The position numbers and the translations under genes were made by a program. DNA of 64,000 nt, from the NCBI RefSeq assembly GCF_017591435.1, contig NC_059278.1, positions 4,324,644 through 4,388,643 on the forward strand, written 5' to 3'. This document shows, in pieces, positions 26,195 through 43,894 of the stretch; position 1 is the stretch's first letter, and each line of letters begins with the position of its first letter. Below the pieces are notes generated by a model that saw only the letters and a list, made by a program, of their open reading frames with translations, did no database searches and was not told the DNA's origin. This DNA comes from Portunus trituberculatus (Eukaryota; Arthropoda; Malacostraca; Decapoda; Portunidae).

Positions 26195-26735
26195 GTTGAT
26201 CTTGTATGCCTCTTGTTCTCCTCGTTCGTATGTTTCCATCAGTTTATATCCCAGTTCGACTCCCTTTCCGAATTATATAACTCAGTAAAGGGAGGAAATA
26301 ACTAGACCGCTAGTAAATCCTTTGTATATCAGATAATGTAAACTTCCCCAGGCTAACTGTGGTATTTTTTAGAGAATATCTAATTAAAAGGACACAAAAT
26401 CAAAACAAACAGCAACACCCATTTCGATCGTCCTGAGATAATGATTACCTTACGATAAATGAATGAAAAGATAAGAATGGTCTAAATATATCTAACAGTT
26501 ATCAGTAGAAGGGCAAGGAAAGAATGACAATGCTTTTAGAGATGGTGAAGAACAAAAGGGACTAGAAGAGTGAATTACAATGATTCTTAAAGGTGAACAA
26601 ATCGTCGGTGTTACTTAAGACGAGATTTGGTGGAATGAGGAATCAGGGAGAGCTTAACGAAGACATTCTGAGAGATTACTTGTGCTTTGAGGGGTGAAGA
26701 AGTGGATTTATCTGTCATTGCTTATATACTGTCTC
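26195..26735. other. Unique AT-rich sequence, no gene recognised
   Basis: No array, RNA gene or convincing coding frame was seen. Confidence 0.5.
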
Positions 26736-26914
26736 CTGTGTGTGTGTGTGGGGAGGGGGGGTTGTGTGGGCGTGTGTGCGTGTGTGCGTGTGCTTCCTCA
26801 TCACCATCTTCCGCACATGCTAATCCCATTACTTTACTTTCTATTACTTCTATTACCTTCTTCCTCATTCTGTATTCTTTGTCCTCCTGTTTTTTGTCGC
26901 TTTGTGTTTGCTTA

Positions 26915-26918
<4 letters not shown>

Positions 26919-26996
<78 letters not shown>

Positions 26997-27000
26997 CGCG
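26919..27000. repeat. (GT)n microsatellite
   Basis: A GT array of about 40 units with a TTTG interruption and a GCGCGTGC edge. Confidence 0.96.
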
Positions 27001-27054
27001 TGCAAGAACCGAAAAGACAGTGAATTTTCATTTATGTCTATTTTCCCACTCCTT

Positions 27055-27059
<5 letters not shown>

Positions 27060-27090
<31 letters not shown>
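27060..27090. repeat. (TC)n microsatellite
   Basis: About 15 TC units. Confidence 0.93.
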
Positions 27091-27363
27091 AATGGCTTAT
27101 CTCCCTACCGTTACTTCGTCCGTTGCTCTTCATTGTGTTTCCTGGTACGAGTATGTGTCTCCGCGAAGCCTTTTCTCTTGTCTCGCCTTGACTCGCTTCA
27201 CTCTGAATAGAGCAAACACTATTGCCTCTTGTTTGGTGGAGTTTTCGTCTTCCGTCACCTCGTTAGCTCTTTTTTTTCTCAACTCCTTTGTTTTACTCTT
27301 GGCCAATCGTTTCTCTTTGTCCCTCGGTTTGTCTCTCCGTCTCTGTCCTGGTCTTTATCCGTC

Positions 27364-27367
<4 letters not shown>

Positions 27368-27448
<81 letters not shown>

Positions 27449-27458
27449 CTCTCGCTCT
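27368..27458. repeat. (CT)n microsatellite
   Basis: A CT array of about 39 units with CGCTCT variants at the 3' edge. Confidence 0.96.
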
Positions 27459-27459
27459 T

Positions 27460-28063
<604 letters not shown>

Positions 28064-28329
28064 CCCCTTTTATTTATATTCCTCTTTTAGTATTCTACAC
28101 GTGACCCAATCAGGGAGTTTGATTATCCTTAACCTGGTGGAATGTTGGTTTGGCTTTGTGCTGGACGAGGGGTGAGGGAGCGTCAGGGAGCGTCAGGGAG
28201 CGAGAGGGAGCATAGAACCGTGAGTCGTATTCCCCCTTGGGTTTTATGGAGAAACTTAAGGATTTTTTTATTTCAATTTTTTGTCTGAAGAGCTGAGTAA
28301 GGTGTTTTTCGTTGGTGTGTTTTTGCAGG

Positions 28330-28760
28330 TCACAGAATAGCAGCAGAAAGAGGAGGAAAAAGGAAGAGAGGAGGAGGAAAACCAGGAAGAGGATGAGGAG
28401 CAAGAGTAGAAGAATAGAGAAATAGGTGATATTCAACGGGAGGAGGAAGAGAAAAAAAAAAGACGAGGAGGAGAGAATAGAAAGGAGAGAAATGTGCATG
28501 ACGTGAAGGGAAGAGGAAGTAAAAAGAGGAAAGGTAGACAGAACGTAGGGGAAAAGTATCGGGGGAAGCACTTGAAAATAGAAAAAAAAGAGAAGCGAGT
28601 GATATGAATTGAAACAAAGGAAAAGAAAAGAAAAGGAAGGAGAGTGCAGGAGGAAACAGGAGGAGGAGGAGGAGGAGGAGGAGGAGGAGTTGCAGGAAGA
28701 AGAGAAGCAAAAGAAAATGTAAAAGATTGCAACAGAAAATAAAGAGAAAGGGGAGCGGAC
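28330..28760. repeat. Polypurine tract with (GGA)n
   Basis: The plus strand is overwhelmingly A/G, with GGA units at 28661-28689. The 250-codon minus-strand frame over it (28110-28862) is Ser/Phe/Leu-rich because of the pyrimidine bias, not because of a protein. Confidence 0.75.
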
Positions 28761-28859
28761 AGGATAGAAAACAGTGCCTCGTGATCTGGTGAACTGGTGA
28801 GCTGGTGAACTGTTGAACTGGTTGGAGCAGGGAAGCAGGGAAGCGACACCAGTACTAAC

Positions 28860-29478
28860 CAACCAACCCTTCCTATATGTAGCGGAGAAAGAGGATCACG
28901 CGAGGGTTTTGAGTGAGGCTGATGCTCGCTCCTCCTCTCTATAGCGTATGACGAAACAAGTGGGGCACGATTCTACACTCTTTCAGATTCCTTTGTTGCT
29001 TTATTTTTTGGTGTAACGTCCAGGTTTTTTGCGTCGTGATTGCGAAGTGGTCCGTGCTGGCATGTGCGTCTTGATGCGAAGGAAAGGAATGGGATTTGAG
29101 CTTACTGTGTGCTGATGCCGCTGGATTTGTGAGGTTGTCGAAGCTGCTTTGCGTACCTTCTCATTATTTGTCTATTTATTCACTTCTTTTGTGCCACTTT
29201 ATTTTGTTTTTCAGTGTTTTTGAATATTTCACGAGAGTTTTGTGTGCAGAGAGGCGAATATAACGAAGCTTGTTCAGTAAAGAGGACTTTATGTAGTCTT
29301 TGAAGTCATTAGTAGAATTCTGCTTCGGTATTTCCAAGATAATGTTGCTGAGAGGCTTGATGTAAAAAGACACTCGTGTATAGCGAATATAATAACGAAA
29401 CCGGTTCAACACAAAGAGAAAATGTTTCAGTAGGAAGATAAAATACAGATCAGTCAAATATTGTCAAGTGAATATTAT
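28860..29478. other. Unique sequence, no gene recognised
   Basis: A 93-codon minus frame (29176-29457) is AT-rich and unrecognised. No repeats were seen. Confidence 0.45.
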
Positions 29479-29900
29479 CGAAACGTTTCACCGCTAGAAT
29501 TAATAGATAGACGAATAAATAGATAAGATAAATGAATAAATAGGCGAATGAAAACGAAGCCTCGCAAGAAAAGTAAAACATAGCAATTTTTTCACCAGTA
29601 TAAATGAGACTTGTACAGGTGGGCGAACGTTTCACCCCTGGAATTACTAGATAGACCAATAAATAGATGAAATAAATGGAGAAAATGGATGAGTAAAAGA
29701 AAAGCAAATAAAACAAGACGAATTTTCCACATGTATAAATGAGACTTGTAAAGGTAAGCGAACGTTTCACCGCTAAAATCAATAGTTAGACGAATAAATA
29801 GGTAAAATAAATGTATAAAATGGATGGATATAAAAAATAAAGCGAGTAAAACAAGACGAATTTTTCACCGGTATAAATGAGACTTGTACAGGTAGGCGAA
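29479..29900 (+). repeat. Minisatellite, period about 135-145 bp, three units
   Basis: Units start at CGAAACGTTTCACC (29479), CGAACGTTTCACCCC (29624) and CGAACGTTTCACCGC (29759), with a fourth start at 29897. Each carries ATAGATAGACGAATAAATAG-type sequence, a CAAGACGAATTTT-type word (least conserved in unit 1), and TATAAATGAGACTTGTA at its end. The minus-strand frame (29450-29782) repeats with the unit. It could be a seed of satellite DNA. Confidence 0.88.
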
Positions 29901-30159
29901 CGTTTAATGGACACTCATCAATCACACGTGTTTTGTATTCACATCGTTAGCAATGTAAGACTAAATGAATACTATTTCAGATATAAATCGTCTCCCGAAA
30001 CGACCAGGGAAAGGAAAGGCGAGGTTCTCTTTAGGCAATTGATACGAGCCGTTCTAATATACCTGAGAAATTTAAGTCTGTCTAATCAGCTGGAATTACC
30101 TGAGATGAGAAAGGTTGAAGCCGAACCTTCTATGAGACCGCTCAAAGTTTTCTCAATAG

Positions 30160-30770
30160 GAGTCAAAAGAAGAGGAAGACGAGGAGAAAGACGAGGTAGG
30201 AGGAGGAGGAGGAGGAGGAGGAGGAGGAGGAGGAGGAGGAGGAGGAGGAGGAGGAGGAGGAGGAGGAGGAGGAGGAGGAGGAGGAGGAGGAAGATGAAGA
30301 AGAAGAAGAGGAGGAGGAGGAGGAGGAGGAGGAGGAGGAGGAGGAGGAGGAGGAGGAGGAGGAGGAGGAGGAGGAGGAAGAAGAAGAAGAAGAAGAAGAA
30401 AAGAAGAAAAGAGAAGGAGGAGGAAGAGAAGGAAGAAGAGAAGAAATGAAAAGGAGGGATGGAAGAGCAGATGAGCGAAAGGAGAAGGAAACAAAGATTG
30501 AAGGAAAGAAAGGAAGGAGGAGGAAGCATGTATTGGTGGTAAGAGAAGGGAGATTAAGACGAATAAGACTAGAAAAAGAAAGAAAAAAAAAGAAAATACG
30601 AGCAGGAAGAGATAGATAGGGAGGAGAAAGTTAAGGAGAAGGCGAAGCGAAGGCAAAGGAGGAGTAGGAGGAGCAGGTGGAGGAGGAGGAGAAGATTTCG
30701 GAAAGGACAGAGGAAAAAGGATGAAAAAGAACAGAATGGAAAGGAGAATGAGTGAAGAAAGGCTGGTAAA
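30160..30770. repeat. Long polypurine domain with (GGA)n core
   Basis: Two GGA arrays (30198-30292 and 30309-30378) are joined by AGATGAAGAAGAAGAAG and followed by A/G-rich decay to about 30770. The poly-Arg frame on the plus strand and the Leu/Pro-rich frames on the minus strand are repeat products. Confidence 0.93.
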
Positions 30771-30894
30771 GAATCCCTGCCTAATTCTAATTCATTTCAT
30801 GCTAATCATTTTTCAAACTTTAAATTTGATTCTCTCATAATAACATCCCTCTTAGTCATCCTTTTCGTTCCCTCTCTTGTTCCTTCTTACTCTT

Positions 30895-30913
30895 TCTCCT
30901 CCTCCTCCTCCTC
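30895..30913. repeat. Short (CTC)n
   Basis: Six CTC units in a pyrimidine-rich stretch. Confidence 0.8.
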
Positions 30914-31148
30914 AGATCAATTTCCATTTCTATTAGGGCTAATCCACTTCTTTACCTTCTCTAATTCCTCTCACTTCGAGTCTTCTCCGCAATCATCTGT
31001 GTCAAATATCACCATCAACAGGGACTAAAGTAGAAGGAAGTGGTAGAGAGACAGCTTCAAACAAATCGCATTCTTCCCACAAAGGCAGCACAGACGCCAC
31101 ACGTTACCAGGATTAACAGGAAATTTTATAACCTCCTTTCCTCTCTAC

Positions 31149-31186
31149 CACCACCACCACCCTCACCGCCACCACCGCCGCCGCCA
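31149..31186. repeat. Imperfect (CCA)n/(CCG)n
   Basis: Proline-coding triplets CCA, CCG and CCT. The 77-codon frame (31040-31273) is not otherwise protein-like. Confidence 0.75.
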
Positions 31187-31394
31187 TCTTCTTTATCACC
31201 TCCTTCATCGTCTCCGTCGCGTATTTTCCGTATCAGCCACCCACCTGCTGCCGCCGCCCATCTCTCGCACTGACGCCTCAATATAAGATTTGAGGTATTG
31301 AAAATTTTATTCCTTACGCTGCATCTTTGCTTTTGAATATTTGCACTTTTGTTTTAGCTGGTGTGCGTTAACCCTAAGAAACAGACTGCGTATA

Positions 31395-31398
<4 letters not shown>

Positions 31399-31471
<73 letters not shown>
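31399..31471. repeat. (GT)n microsatellite
   Basis: A perfect GT array of about 36 units. Confidence 0.97.
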
Positions 31472-31473
<2 letters not shown>

Positions 31474-31474
31474 C

Positions 31475-32040
31475 TGATTGCTTTATGTGATGAAATTATG
31501 TAGCTTTTTATTTACAGTCTCATAAGGGACAAGAGGTATGCTGCTACTCGTCTTGTGTTTCTGTGTGTATGAGATTGTTTTATGCGAGATAAAAGCAAAT
31601 CTTGGTCTCGCTGTCTGTACTGAAATTAAACTCGGCTCCCCTCCAATTCAAATGGTCCTTACTTTGCCTTTCAAATTAACTCGTGCAATTCTGTTCCTTT
31701 TCAGCCTTCTATAAAAGAAATCAACTGCCTAGAATTCCTTTGTTTCTTCGATATTCCGAGTATCCCAAAATCGATCGTCGCCGCGCCCTTCCTGCGTTGC
31801 GCCCCCATTCCCCCCAGGACACACTCCCTTCATTTCAGGCAGACAAAGAAAAGATAAAACAAGAATAAGAGCAGCACCTTTTACCTCAACATGTCATGAA
31901 AGCAAGATTAAAAACATTGCGATGGGCGGTGCAATTTTCTGTTACTTTCTCACGCTACGGACACCACAAAGACCCGACGCTTGCCTGTTGTCTGGTCCGC
32001 CCGGAGCGTTATTCGGAAGGCTGAAAAAAGAAGCAACACC
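31475..32040. other. Unique sequence, no gene recognised
   Basis: No array or recognisable coding frame. Confidence 0.45.
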
Positions 32041-32049
32041 AAGCGCAAC

Positions 32050-32067
32050 ACACACATACACACACAT

Positions 32068-32131
<64 letters not shown>
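32050..32131. repeat. (CA)n microsatellite, imperfect 5' edge
   Basis: CATACACACACATG variants lead into about 31 perfect CA units. Confidence 0.96.
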
Positions 32132-32133
<2 letters not shown>

Positions 32134-32134
32134 A

Positions 32135-35540
<3,406 letters not shown>

Positions 35541-35544
35541 GACT

Positions 35545-35678
35545 GTGTTTAGGTTAGGCTATGTTGGATATATTTTAAGGTTGTTTAGTTTATTTTGCAT
35601 TATATTATTTTGCATTATATCATATTATATTTGTATTATATTAAGCTTAGGTTAGGTATATTGTTAGGTTAGGTTTAG
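35545..35678. repeat. TTAGG-like motifs in an AT-rich patch
   Basis: GTTTAGGTTAGGC (35549-35561), CTTAGGTTAGG (35646-35656) and TTAGGTTAGG (35664-35673) flank ATTATATTATTTTGC repeats. TTAGG is the usual arthropod telomere unit, but each run here has only two units. Confidence 0.5.
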
Positions 35679-35685
35679 CTCCCTT

Positions 35686-35709
35686 AGAGAGAGAGAGAGA
35701 GAGAGAGAG
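35686..35709. repeat. Short (GA)n
   Basis: About 12 GA units followed by a G-rich stretch. Confidence 0.9.
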
Positions 35710-35809
35710 GGGGTATGGAAGGGGTAGAGGAGGGGGATATAAACAGTGCACGGATTAAAAGTGCCCAGTCTCATCACACCAACTGGAAATAACTCAATAA
35801 TAGAAGTTT

Positions 35810-35814
<5 letters not shown>

Positions 35815-35893
<79 letters not shown>
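35815..35893. repeat. (GA)n microsatellite
   Basis: A perfect GA array of about 39 units. It abuts the 3' tail of a minus-strand SINE. Confidence 0.96.
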
Positions 35894-35896
<3 letters not shown>

Positions 35897-36212
35897 TTTT
35901 TATTCTTTATGTTGTGGCCTATAGCGTCTGTAGGTTTTACTTGAAGAGTAAGGGAAGTGCTGTTCAGGTTACACCCATTAGTGGCGCAGGCAGTATTATT
36001 TATATTGGTATCCATATTAGGGACCAGATCATCCCAAGCGCATTTTTGGTGTAACCACCTAGAACCTGTGTATCATGGTGACATGTAGGTAACTTTAAAC
36101 CACTCGACAAATGGCAAAGTGTCAAGCTGGTACGTGGTGGGATTCGAACCTACGCGTAGACGTCTGCCCAATCCCACTCACACCACCTTATCCACTAGGC
36201 CACCCCCTCCCT
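35894..36212 (-). mobile_element. tRNA-Arg-like SINE, copy 1
   Basis: Read on the minus strand, the head has box A TGGCCTAGTGG (36202-36192), followed by ATAAGG as in tRNA-Arg, and box B GGTTCGAATCC (36150-36140). A body of about 230 bp matches 59928-60248 closely (ACCTACATGTCACCATGATA, CTGCCTGCGCCACTAATGGG) and ends in an A-rich tail (35901-35894). The tRNA-Arg origin is inferred from the head. The plus-strand frame over it (35746-36054) is not a gene. Confidence 0.87.
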
Positions 36213-36214
36213 GT

Positions 36215-37614
<1,400 letters not shown>

Positions 37615-37877
37615 CCTTTTTACTGCAGTCTATTCAACAATGTCTCCTCCACTGGCTCTCCTTTTCTTTCTCTTGAAAACTTGCACAGATTAGTTTACAT
37701 TTTAAGTTTCTTCTGATAATCCTCCTCTCCTTCCCTTTGTTTCCTTTGCCTTTTTCTGTCTGTCTCGCAGCCGATTTGTTAAGGAATCTTCGGTTTTATT
37801 GTAGTGGTGTTCATTTATTTGCTTTTTGTTCTCTGTCTTTTATGTTTTTTGGGGTGATCAAGTTTTTTTGGGTAAGC

Positions 37878-38020
<143 letters not shown>

Positions 38021-38241
38021 GCCATCATGATATTGGTGTTCGGAAGCAGAGGAGCATTGAAGTATCGGAAGAAAACAGTGAATGAGCGCATTATTGATTC
38101 ATGACAAAATAAGGGAAAAAAAAATTAAAAGGAGTAATATTAGTAGATTCTCCTCACTGAAAGAAAACCTGCCAAGATCTTTACATCCGATACACAAGCC
38201 TGTCTGAGTGCAAGAAGGAGCGAGAGAGGAAAGAGAGGGAG

Positions 38242-38242
<1 letters not shown>

Positions 38243-38322
<80 letters not shown>
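38243..38322. repeat. (CA)n microsatellite
   Basis: A perfect CA array of about 40 units. Confidence 0.97.
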
Positions 38323-38324
<2 letters not shown>

Positions 38325-38584
38325 AAACAAATTCACTTATCGTAAGCCAACCACCATTTAAACAATTTATATAATTTTTACAAGCTATTCGTTTGCTAAC
38401 ACATGTTGATGCTTTACTACAAAATAATCACTTAACGTGCCCACAAGAGCCTTCATTAACTGGGTGTAACAAGCAGACTACAGGTTTTATCGTCCTCTCA
38501 ACATTTCATTATGATCTCTGCCTCGAGGGACTTAAGGACGAGTAGGGGGAAAGAGGTCAGGTTGCTATTAGCCAATGGGGAAAG

Positions 38585-38947
<363 letters not shown>

Positions 38948-39199
38948 ATCATATTCTAGACAGTCATTTATTTGTTCATTTCTCTTGGTGTTCCCTCAGT
39001 GTAGCGAGGTGTGTTGGTGCTAATGCTTATTGCCTTCCTGTGTGTGACTGCTGATTGCCCTCACTCACCCTTCAACATTCTCTCACATTCTGAAACCCTT
39101 TGTTCTCTAGTCAGGAGAGTTGTGGAAAGCCATGAAGGTGTTAACGTGGTTTCTCTTTGTTTTTTTTTTTCATACTGATAATGCAGAATTGTTATTAAA

Positions 39200-39204
<5 letters not shown>

Positions 39205-39279
<75 letters not shown>
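39205..39279. repeat. (CA)n microsatellite
   Basis: A perfect CA array of about 37 units. Confidence 0.97.
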
Positions 39280-39784
39280 GGTGAGCCAAGGTGACAGTGT
39301 CGAGAACGAGTAGAGCGTTTAAAAGGTCACTGGTAAATATGGAAACTTTGATAATTGATAAGCATTGGAATAATATGATGTGAAATTAAACGAAATAAAA
39401 GTAAATGATAAATGTGAAGGTGAAACGAGGAGAGGGGGAATGTACGACAAAAAAATGTAAAAGCAAAAACAGGGTGGAAATAGAGTATAGGTGGAATACT
39501 TTGGAAAGGTAATCTAGGCACTAAATATACCTGACTATGGTAGATCGTTAATACATCGTGAAAAACAAAATTCCTCTGTGAATCCACGTATCTAACATAT
39601 CTGGTAGTGTGCGGATTTTTTTTTTTTTTTTCACTGGCAATGAGAGAAAAGAACAATGCTGACGGATATTCGAAAATGTTGTAATCACGGGAGATCGAAA
39701 TGAATAAATGGAAGTGAACCCGTGAGGAGAATGAAATACCGCAGGTGTCATCATCCTCTCGAGTCAGACGCACCTTTACGGAAA

Positions 39785-40041
39785 CTCGTCACGTAAGCAA
39801 AGTGTGGATTAGGAAATGGGTGGTGGAAATTCATTAGAGAGAAGAGACGACTATCTATCTTTAGCAGCAATAATTCAACTACAGTTATGATTAGATTGAA
39901 GAATAAGTAAAGAAACACGTCCCATAAGCAAGGTGTGGATTAGAGAAAATGGGTGGTGGGAACTCATAAGAGAGAAGAGAAACCATCTATCTTTAGCAGG
40001 AATAATAATAAACTGCAGTGATTATTAGATTGAAGAACCAG
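39785..40041 (+). repeat. Tandem duplication, unit about 127 bp
   Basis: Unit 1 (39785-39911) and unit 2 (39912-40041) both read AAGCAA(A)GTGTGGATTAG, then ATGGGTGGTGG, GAGAGAAGAGA, ATCTATCTTTAGCAG and GATTAGATTGAAGAA or ATTAGATTGAAGAA in the same order, with scattered substitutions and small indels. It has no coding potential. Confidence 0.88.
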
Positions 40042-40044
40042 GGA

Positions 40045-41455
40045 AGAAAGTGCGAGGAAAAGCCTTGATCCTCTTGTACTTTCCCTTTCTTCATTACTGA
40101 TATTAGCGAAGGATCACAGCGAGAAGCAAATCCAAAGTACAAATAATAGAAATGAATACAAAAGAGGAACAAACAACACCTGACATTTCATGGTTACTAT
40201 GGAACTGAAATACATCACTTTATAACCTGAAGCGAGAAGTGAATGATAGTAAAAGCGAAGGAGAAAGGAATAAGGGAGGGGAAGGGGTAAATTAACGCCA
40301 GTAAGAGCTATCGATACAGCAAAAATCTAGCATTGACACTAGTTTGTTGTGGTATAGTTGGCATTCATGAATCAGAGAATGCATTGGCCATGATCCCAGG
40401 CAGCGGAATGAGCGGCAAGAGTTCCAAAAGGTGGGAGGCCGAGAAGCTTCTTGTGCCTATCTCGCCGCCTCTCTTTGTTCAGCAGCACGCCAGAACAAGC
40501 CGCGCTGAGCCAGGTCTTTGATATTGGAGAAATTGTGTGGAATGTGCGCCTCCGTATGTTGAGTTTACATTCTCGTTTTATACTCGTGTCTTCCTGTAAT
40601 CGTGATTCGTATGCTGAGGTAAGCGTGAAAAGCAAGAAAGAAAAGTCAGTCTAGTTTTGTGATTATTCCTAACTTTGTATTTTCTCTGTTCTTGTTTGCA
40701 TTCTTAACATTTTTCGCCAAGATTTTCTGTATTTTTGTTTTGTGATTCGCCTCTCGTTATCTTTCTTGATTTATGGTCCGTGTGTTTATGTTTCGCCGTA
40801 CAAGTGCGAGTGTTATCGTTCTTTGCTTTCATTCCAATTAGAGCGTTTCATTTACTTTCTTTACCTTTGTTTCTCTTCATCTCTTTTCTTTACCTCTTTT
40901 ATTTAGCATCACTTTATTAAATTTTTGCCTTGGAATGATCCTCGTTTTTTCCTATACAACTTTCTTGTCTATCCACTAACAACAAATTCCTCTTTTATTA
41001 CAATTTTCCCTTTATCCATCGTTATTCACAATATATTCACATTTTTTCTCAGATTATCGTCCTTTTTTTTCATCGCAACTTTCCTTCCCTTCCCGTAAAT
41101 ATTCTTTTATCCTCGAACCTTCCCCTTACCGATCCTGCCATTCTTTAAAACTCCTTCCAAGGTGGCGAGAAGCCCAGCGCCTCTTCCCTTCCCTCACCCT
41201 CGCAGCTGACAGCCTTCGGGAGCCTCTGTGAAGCTCCCAGATGAGGGTGTCTCTTGAAGAAGTCTGAGGGTATATCTTGTCTGCCTCTAGTCACCGCCGC
41301 CGCCAGTGACACCATGGGAATTGTAACTCTTGGATCAGTCTGACGCTCCCTGACCAAACAGAGACAAAGTGACAGTCGTGTTTCTCCTGCACCGCATAGA
41401 AGAGGGAATAAAAGCTGGACTTGTAGCTTGCATGAAGGCACCACTTTTCAGTACT
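40045..41455. other. Unique sequence, T-rich 40660-41150, no gene recognised
   Basis: A GC-richer patch at 41150-41360 is open on the minus strand (99 codons), but no domain is recognised. Confidence 0.45.
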
Positions 41456-41700
41456 AGTGGTGGTGATGGTGGTTGAGGTGGTGGTGGTGATGGTAGCAAT
41501 ATTAATAGGTGCAGTTATAGTTGTAGTGCATTGGTAGTAATAGTAGTAGTGGTAGTGGTATAAATGATTATAATGGTAGTAGAAATAATAGCAGTGGCAG
41601 CAGTAGTGGTAGAAGTGAAAGTAATGTCGTCTAAAGTAACAGTCAGTAATGAATAGTAGTAGCAGTAGTAGCAGTAGTAGCAGTAGTAGTAGTAGTACCA
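41455..41700. repeat. Degenerate (GGT)n/(TAG)n tract
   Basis: GGT/GAT triplets at 41456-41495, then AGT/TAG/CAG triplets to 41697, most regular at 41654-41697. The Tyr/His/Thr-rich minus frame is a product of the repeat. Confidence 0.85.
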
Positions 41701-42016
41701 AGAGTAATATAGAAGCGGTCAAGGTAATATCCTCAGTGGTAACCTGACCTAAGCTGACCTAATCAAATTTGGCAGCAAGTAAGCAAGACGTGTAGGAGGA
41801 ATAACCTTTTCATGATCCTAATTAGTTCTGGCTCACTTAGTCACTTTGGACTCTGGCTCTCTCTGCTCTTTTCTGGGCCTCCCTTTACCTCGCGATGAGC
41901 CAATGAGTCTCACCACCACCACCACCACCACTACTACCTTATTGGGCGTGGGAGGGGAGTCCGAATCCTTACATAAGAAAAACAATTACATAAGTTTTAT
42001 AACGTTTCAGCATTTT

Positions 42017-42194
<178 letters not shown>

Positions 42195-42309
42195 GGTGTC
42201 CGGTCTGCATTCGCCTCGTGTTGAACCTTTCATTAAAAACCTCGGTATTAAAGGTGATGAGTCGCTCTCTTTAGGAATTCGCTGAGACTTGGGAAGGAGA
42301 GCTGCGAGA

Positions 42310-42486
42310 CAGAGGAGGAAGAGGAAGAGGAAGAGAAGGAGGAGGAGGAGGAAAAGGAGGAGAAGGAGGAGGAGAAGGAGGAGGAGGAGAAGGAGAAGGA
42401 GGAGGAGGAGGAGGAGAAGGAGGAGGAGGAAGAGGAGAAAGAGGAGAGGGAGAAACCGGAGGAGGAGGTACTGGTGGTGGTGGTGG
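42310..42486. repeat. Polypurine (GGA)n/(GAA)n tract
   Basis: A/G-only sequence of GGAGGA and GAAGGA units, then a short GGT run (42471-42486). Arg- and Pro-rich frames are repeat products. Confidence 0.9.
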
Positions 42487-42821
42487 AGACCGTATATGTG
42501 TGGTGGGTGGCAAGAAAGGAAGTTATGCTAGTGACAGTGCAAAGAGATGACTGAAAGCCTAAATAGAAAAAGGGAAGGGAAAAATATGTAGTAGCTGATA
42601 CATATTTACCACAAAACTGGATCTCAGACACGTATGCTTCAGTGAGGTAAAGGAAATGAGGTTTAGTAGAGGAGAGGTGGTCTGAGAATTAGATCTAGGC
42701 CGTGAGTGTTGCAGAAGTCAATGGAGAAAATGTTGAAGAGTGTGTTAAGACATATAGGGTCGATACCGGTAGAGCAGTACGACCTTTGATTTTGAATTTT
42801 GAGTGAAGAGTGTGTAGCTAG

Positions 42822-42850
42822 AGAAAGAGAGAGAGAGAGAGAGAGAGAGG
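42822..42850. repeat. Short (GA)n
   Basis: About 13 GA units. Confidence 0.92.
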
Positions 42851-42854
42851 GGGA

Positions 42855-43860
42855 GGAGGAAAATGAAGGGAGGCAATTAAGAATGACAAGTTTTAACATT
42901 AATTATAAAAACAAATTACACATAATCCTCACTGCTTACATGACTTACTTCTAAGTTACTCAAATGCTCACTTATCCCGTGAGTTACCAACACAGAAGTT
43001 CCGGAGCGTGTTACTAACGTGTATTGGACCAACGCCTCACACTCCCTCACAGCAGCACCACTAGGAGGATGTTATAGTGAGCTCTTCGGAATATTGGAGG
43101 GGAAATAAGCTTCTTTTCTTAGTGGATGCAATAACTAAGACACATTATAGTCATGGTGAGGAGGAGTTTATTCAGCATTCAATCTTATTTCTCCGTCAGT
43201 TCTTATATTTTGTATAAAGAATCAACAGACCAGTCACCCTCTAAGACTCACTCAAGGAATAGTCTCTCCAAAGATAACGCCGAAAAGCTCAACTAATGAT
43301 GTTAATATAGCTTGTCACTAATGTACTTTTGGGAAGGTAACTAATTATTTTTTCTTCTTTCTATAGTTTAAGCGATGGAAGTCATTTAGTAAAGGTTGTG
43401 CTCAGGAAGTGCTATGGCAAGGAACATTATGAACGTGAAGAGTTATCTGACAAAAAAATAAAGAATAGTTTTCCAATGTACTGGTCTTACACATATATAA
43501 ATAAAAAAAAAAAAAATTGAAGGTATATGATTAGGAGGAAAGCTCGAAGTTAACGTATCTATATGCATGTGTAAAGATAAAATCAACTTAATCATAACTG
43601 TCATGTTTTACTATAAAGTTTCGTGATAAAACCCTGAGTAAGATCCATCGACCCAGTGTAACTTTAATCAAGGAAGAGTAAGAGTTTGTGAATATTTCAT
43701 CAGCCAGTACCTGAGGGGCCAACCGCGGCTATTCAGGCGAGTTCCGTGTTCCTATCATGGTGAGCACCCGTCACGCGTTGTGTTGTTAACCCAGACTAAA
43801 AAAAATCATCTATAAGGACGATATTATCATATTTATTGATTCACTGGTCCGTTTCTTTTA
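42855..43860. other. AT-rich unique sequence, no gene recognised
   Basis: No repeat family, RNA gene or usable open frame was seen in this 1-kb interval. Confidence 0.5.
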
Positions 43861-43861
43861 T

Positions 43862-43862
<1 letters not shown>

Positions 43863-43892
<30 letters not shown>
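43863..43892. repeat. (GT)n microsatellite at the SINE 3' end
   Basis: About 15 GT units. On the SINE sense strand this is CA, continuous with the element's 3' end. Confidence 0.95.

Positions 43893-43894
<2 letters not shown>

Noticed and set aside
28110..28862. 250-codon minus-strand frame
   Set aside because: It lies over a polypurine tract. The Ser/Phe/Leu richness and overlapping long frames in other phases show composition bias, not coding.
29479..29900. CRISPR array
   Set aside because: The unit of about 135-145 bp with drifting middle and eukaryotic context does not fit short repeats with unique spacers, and no cas genes are present. It is a minisatellite.
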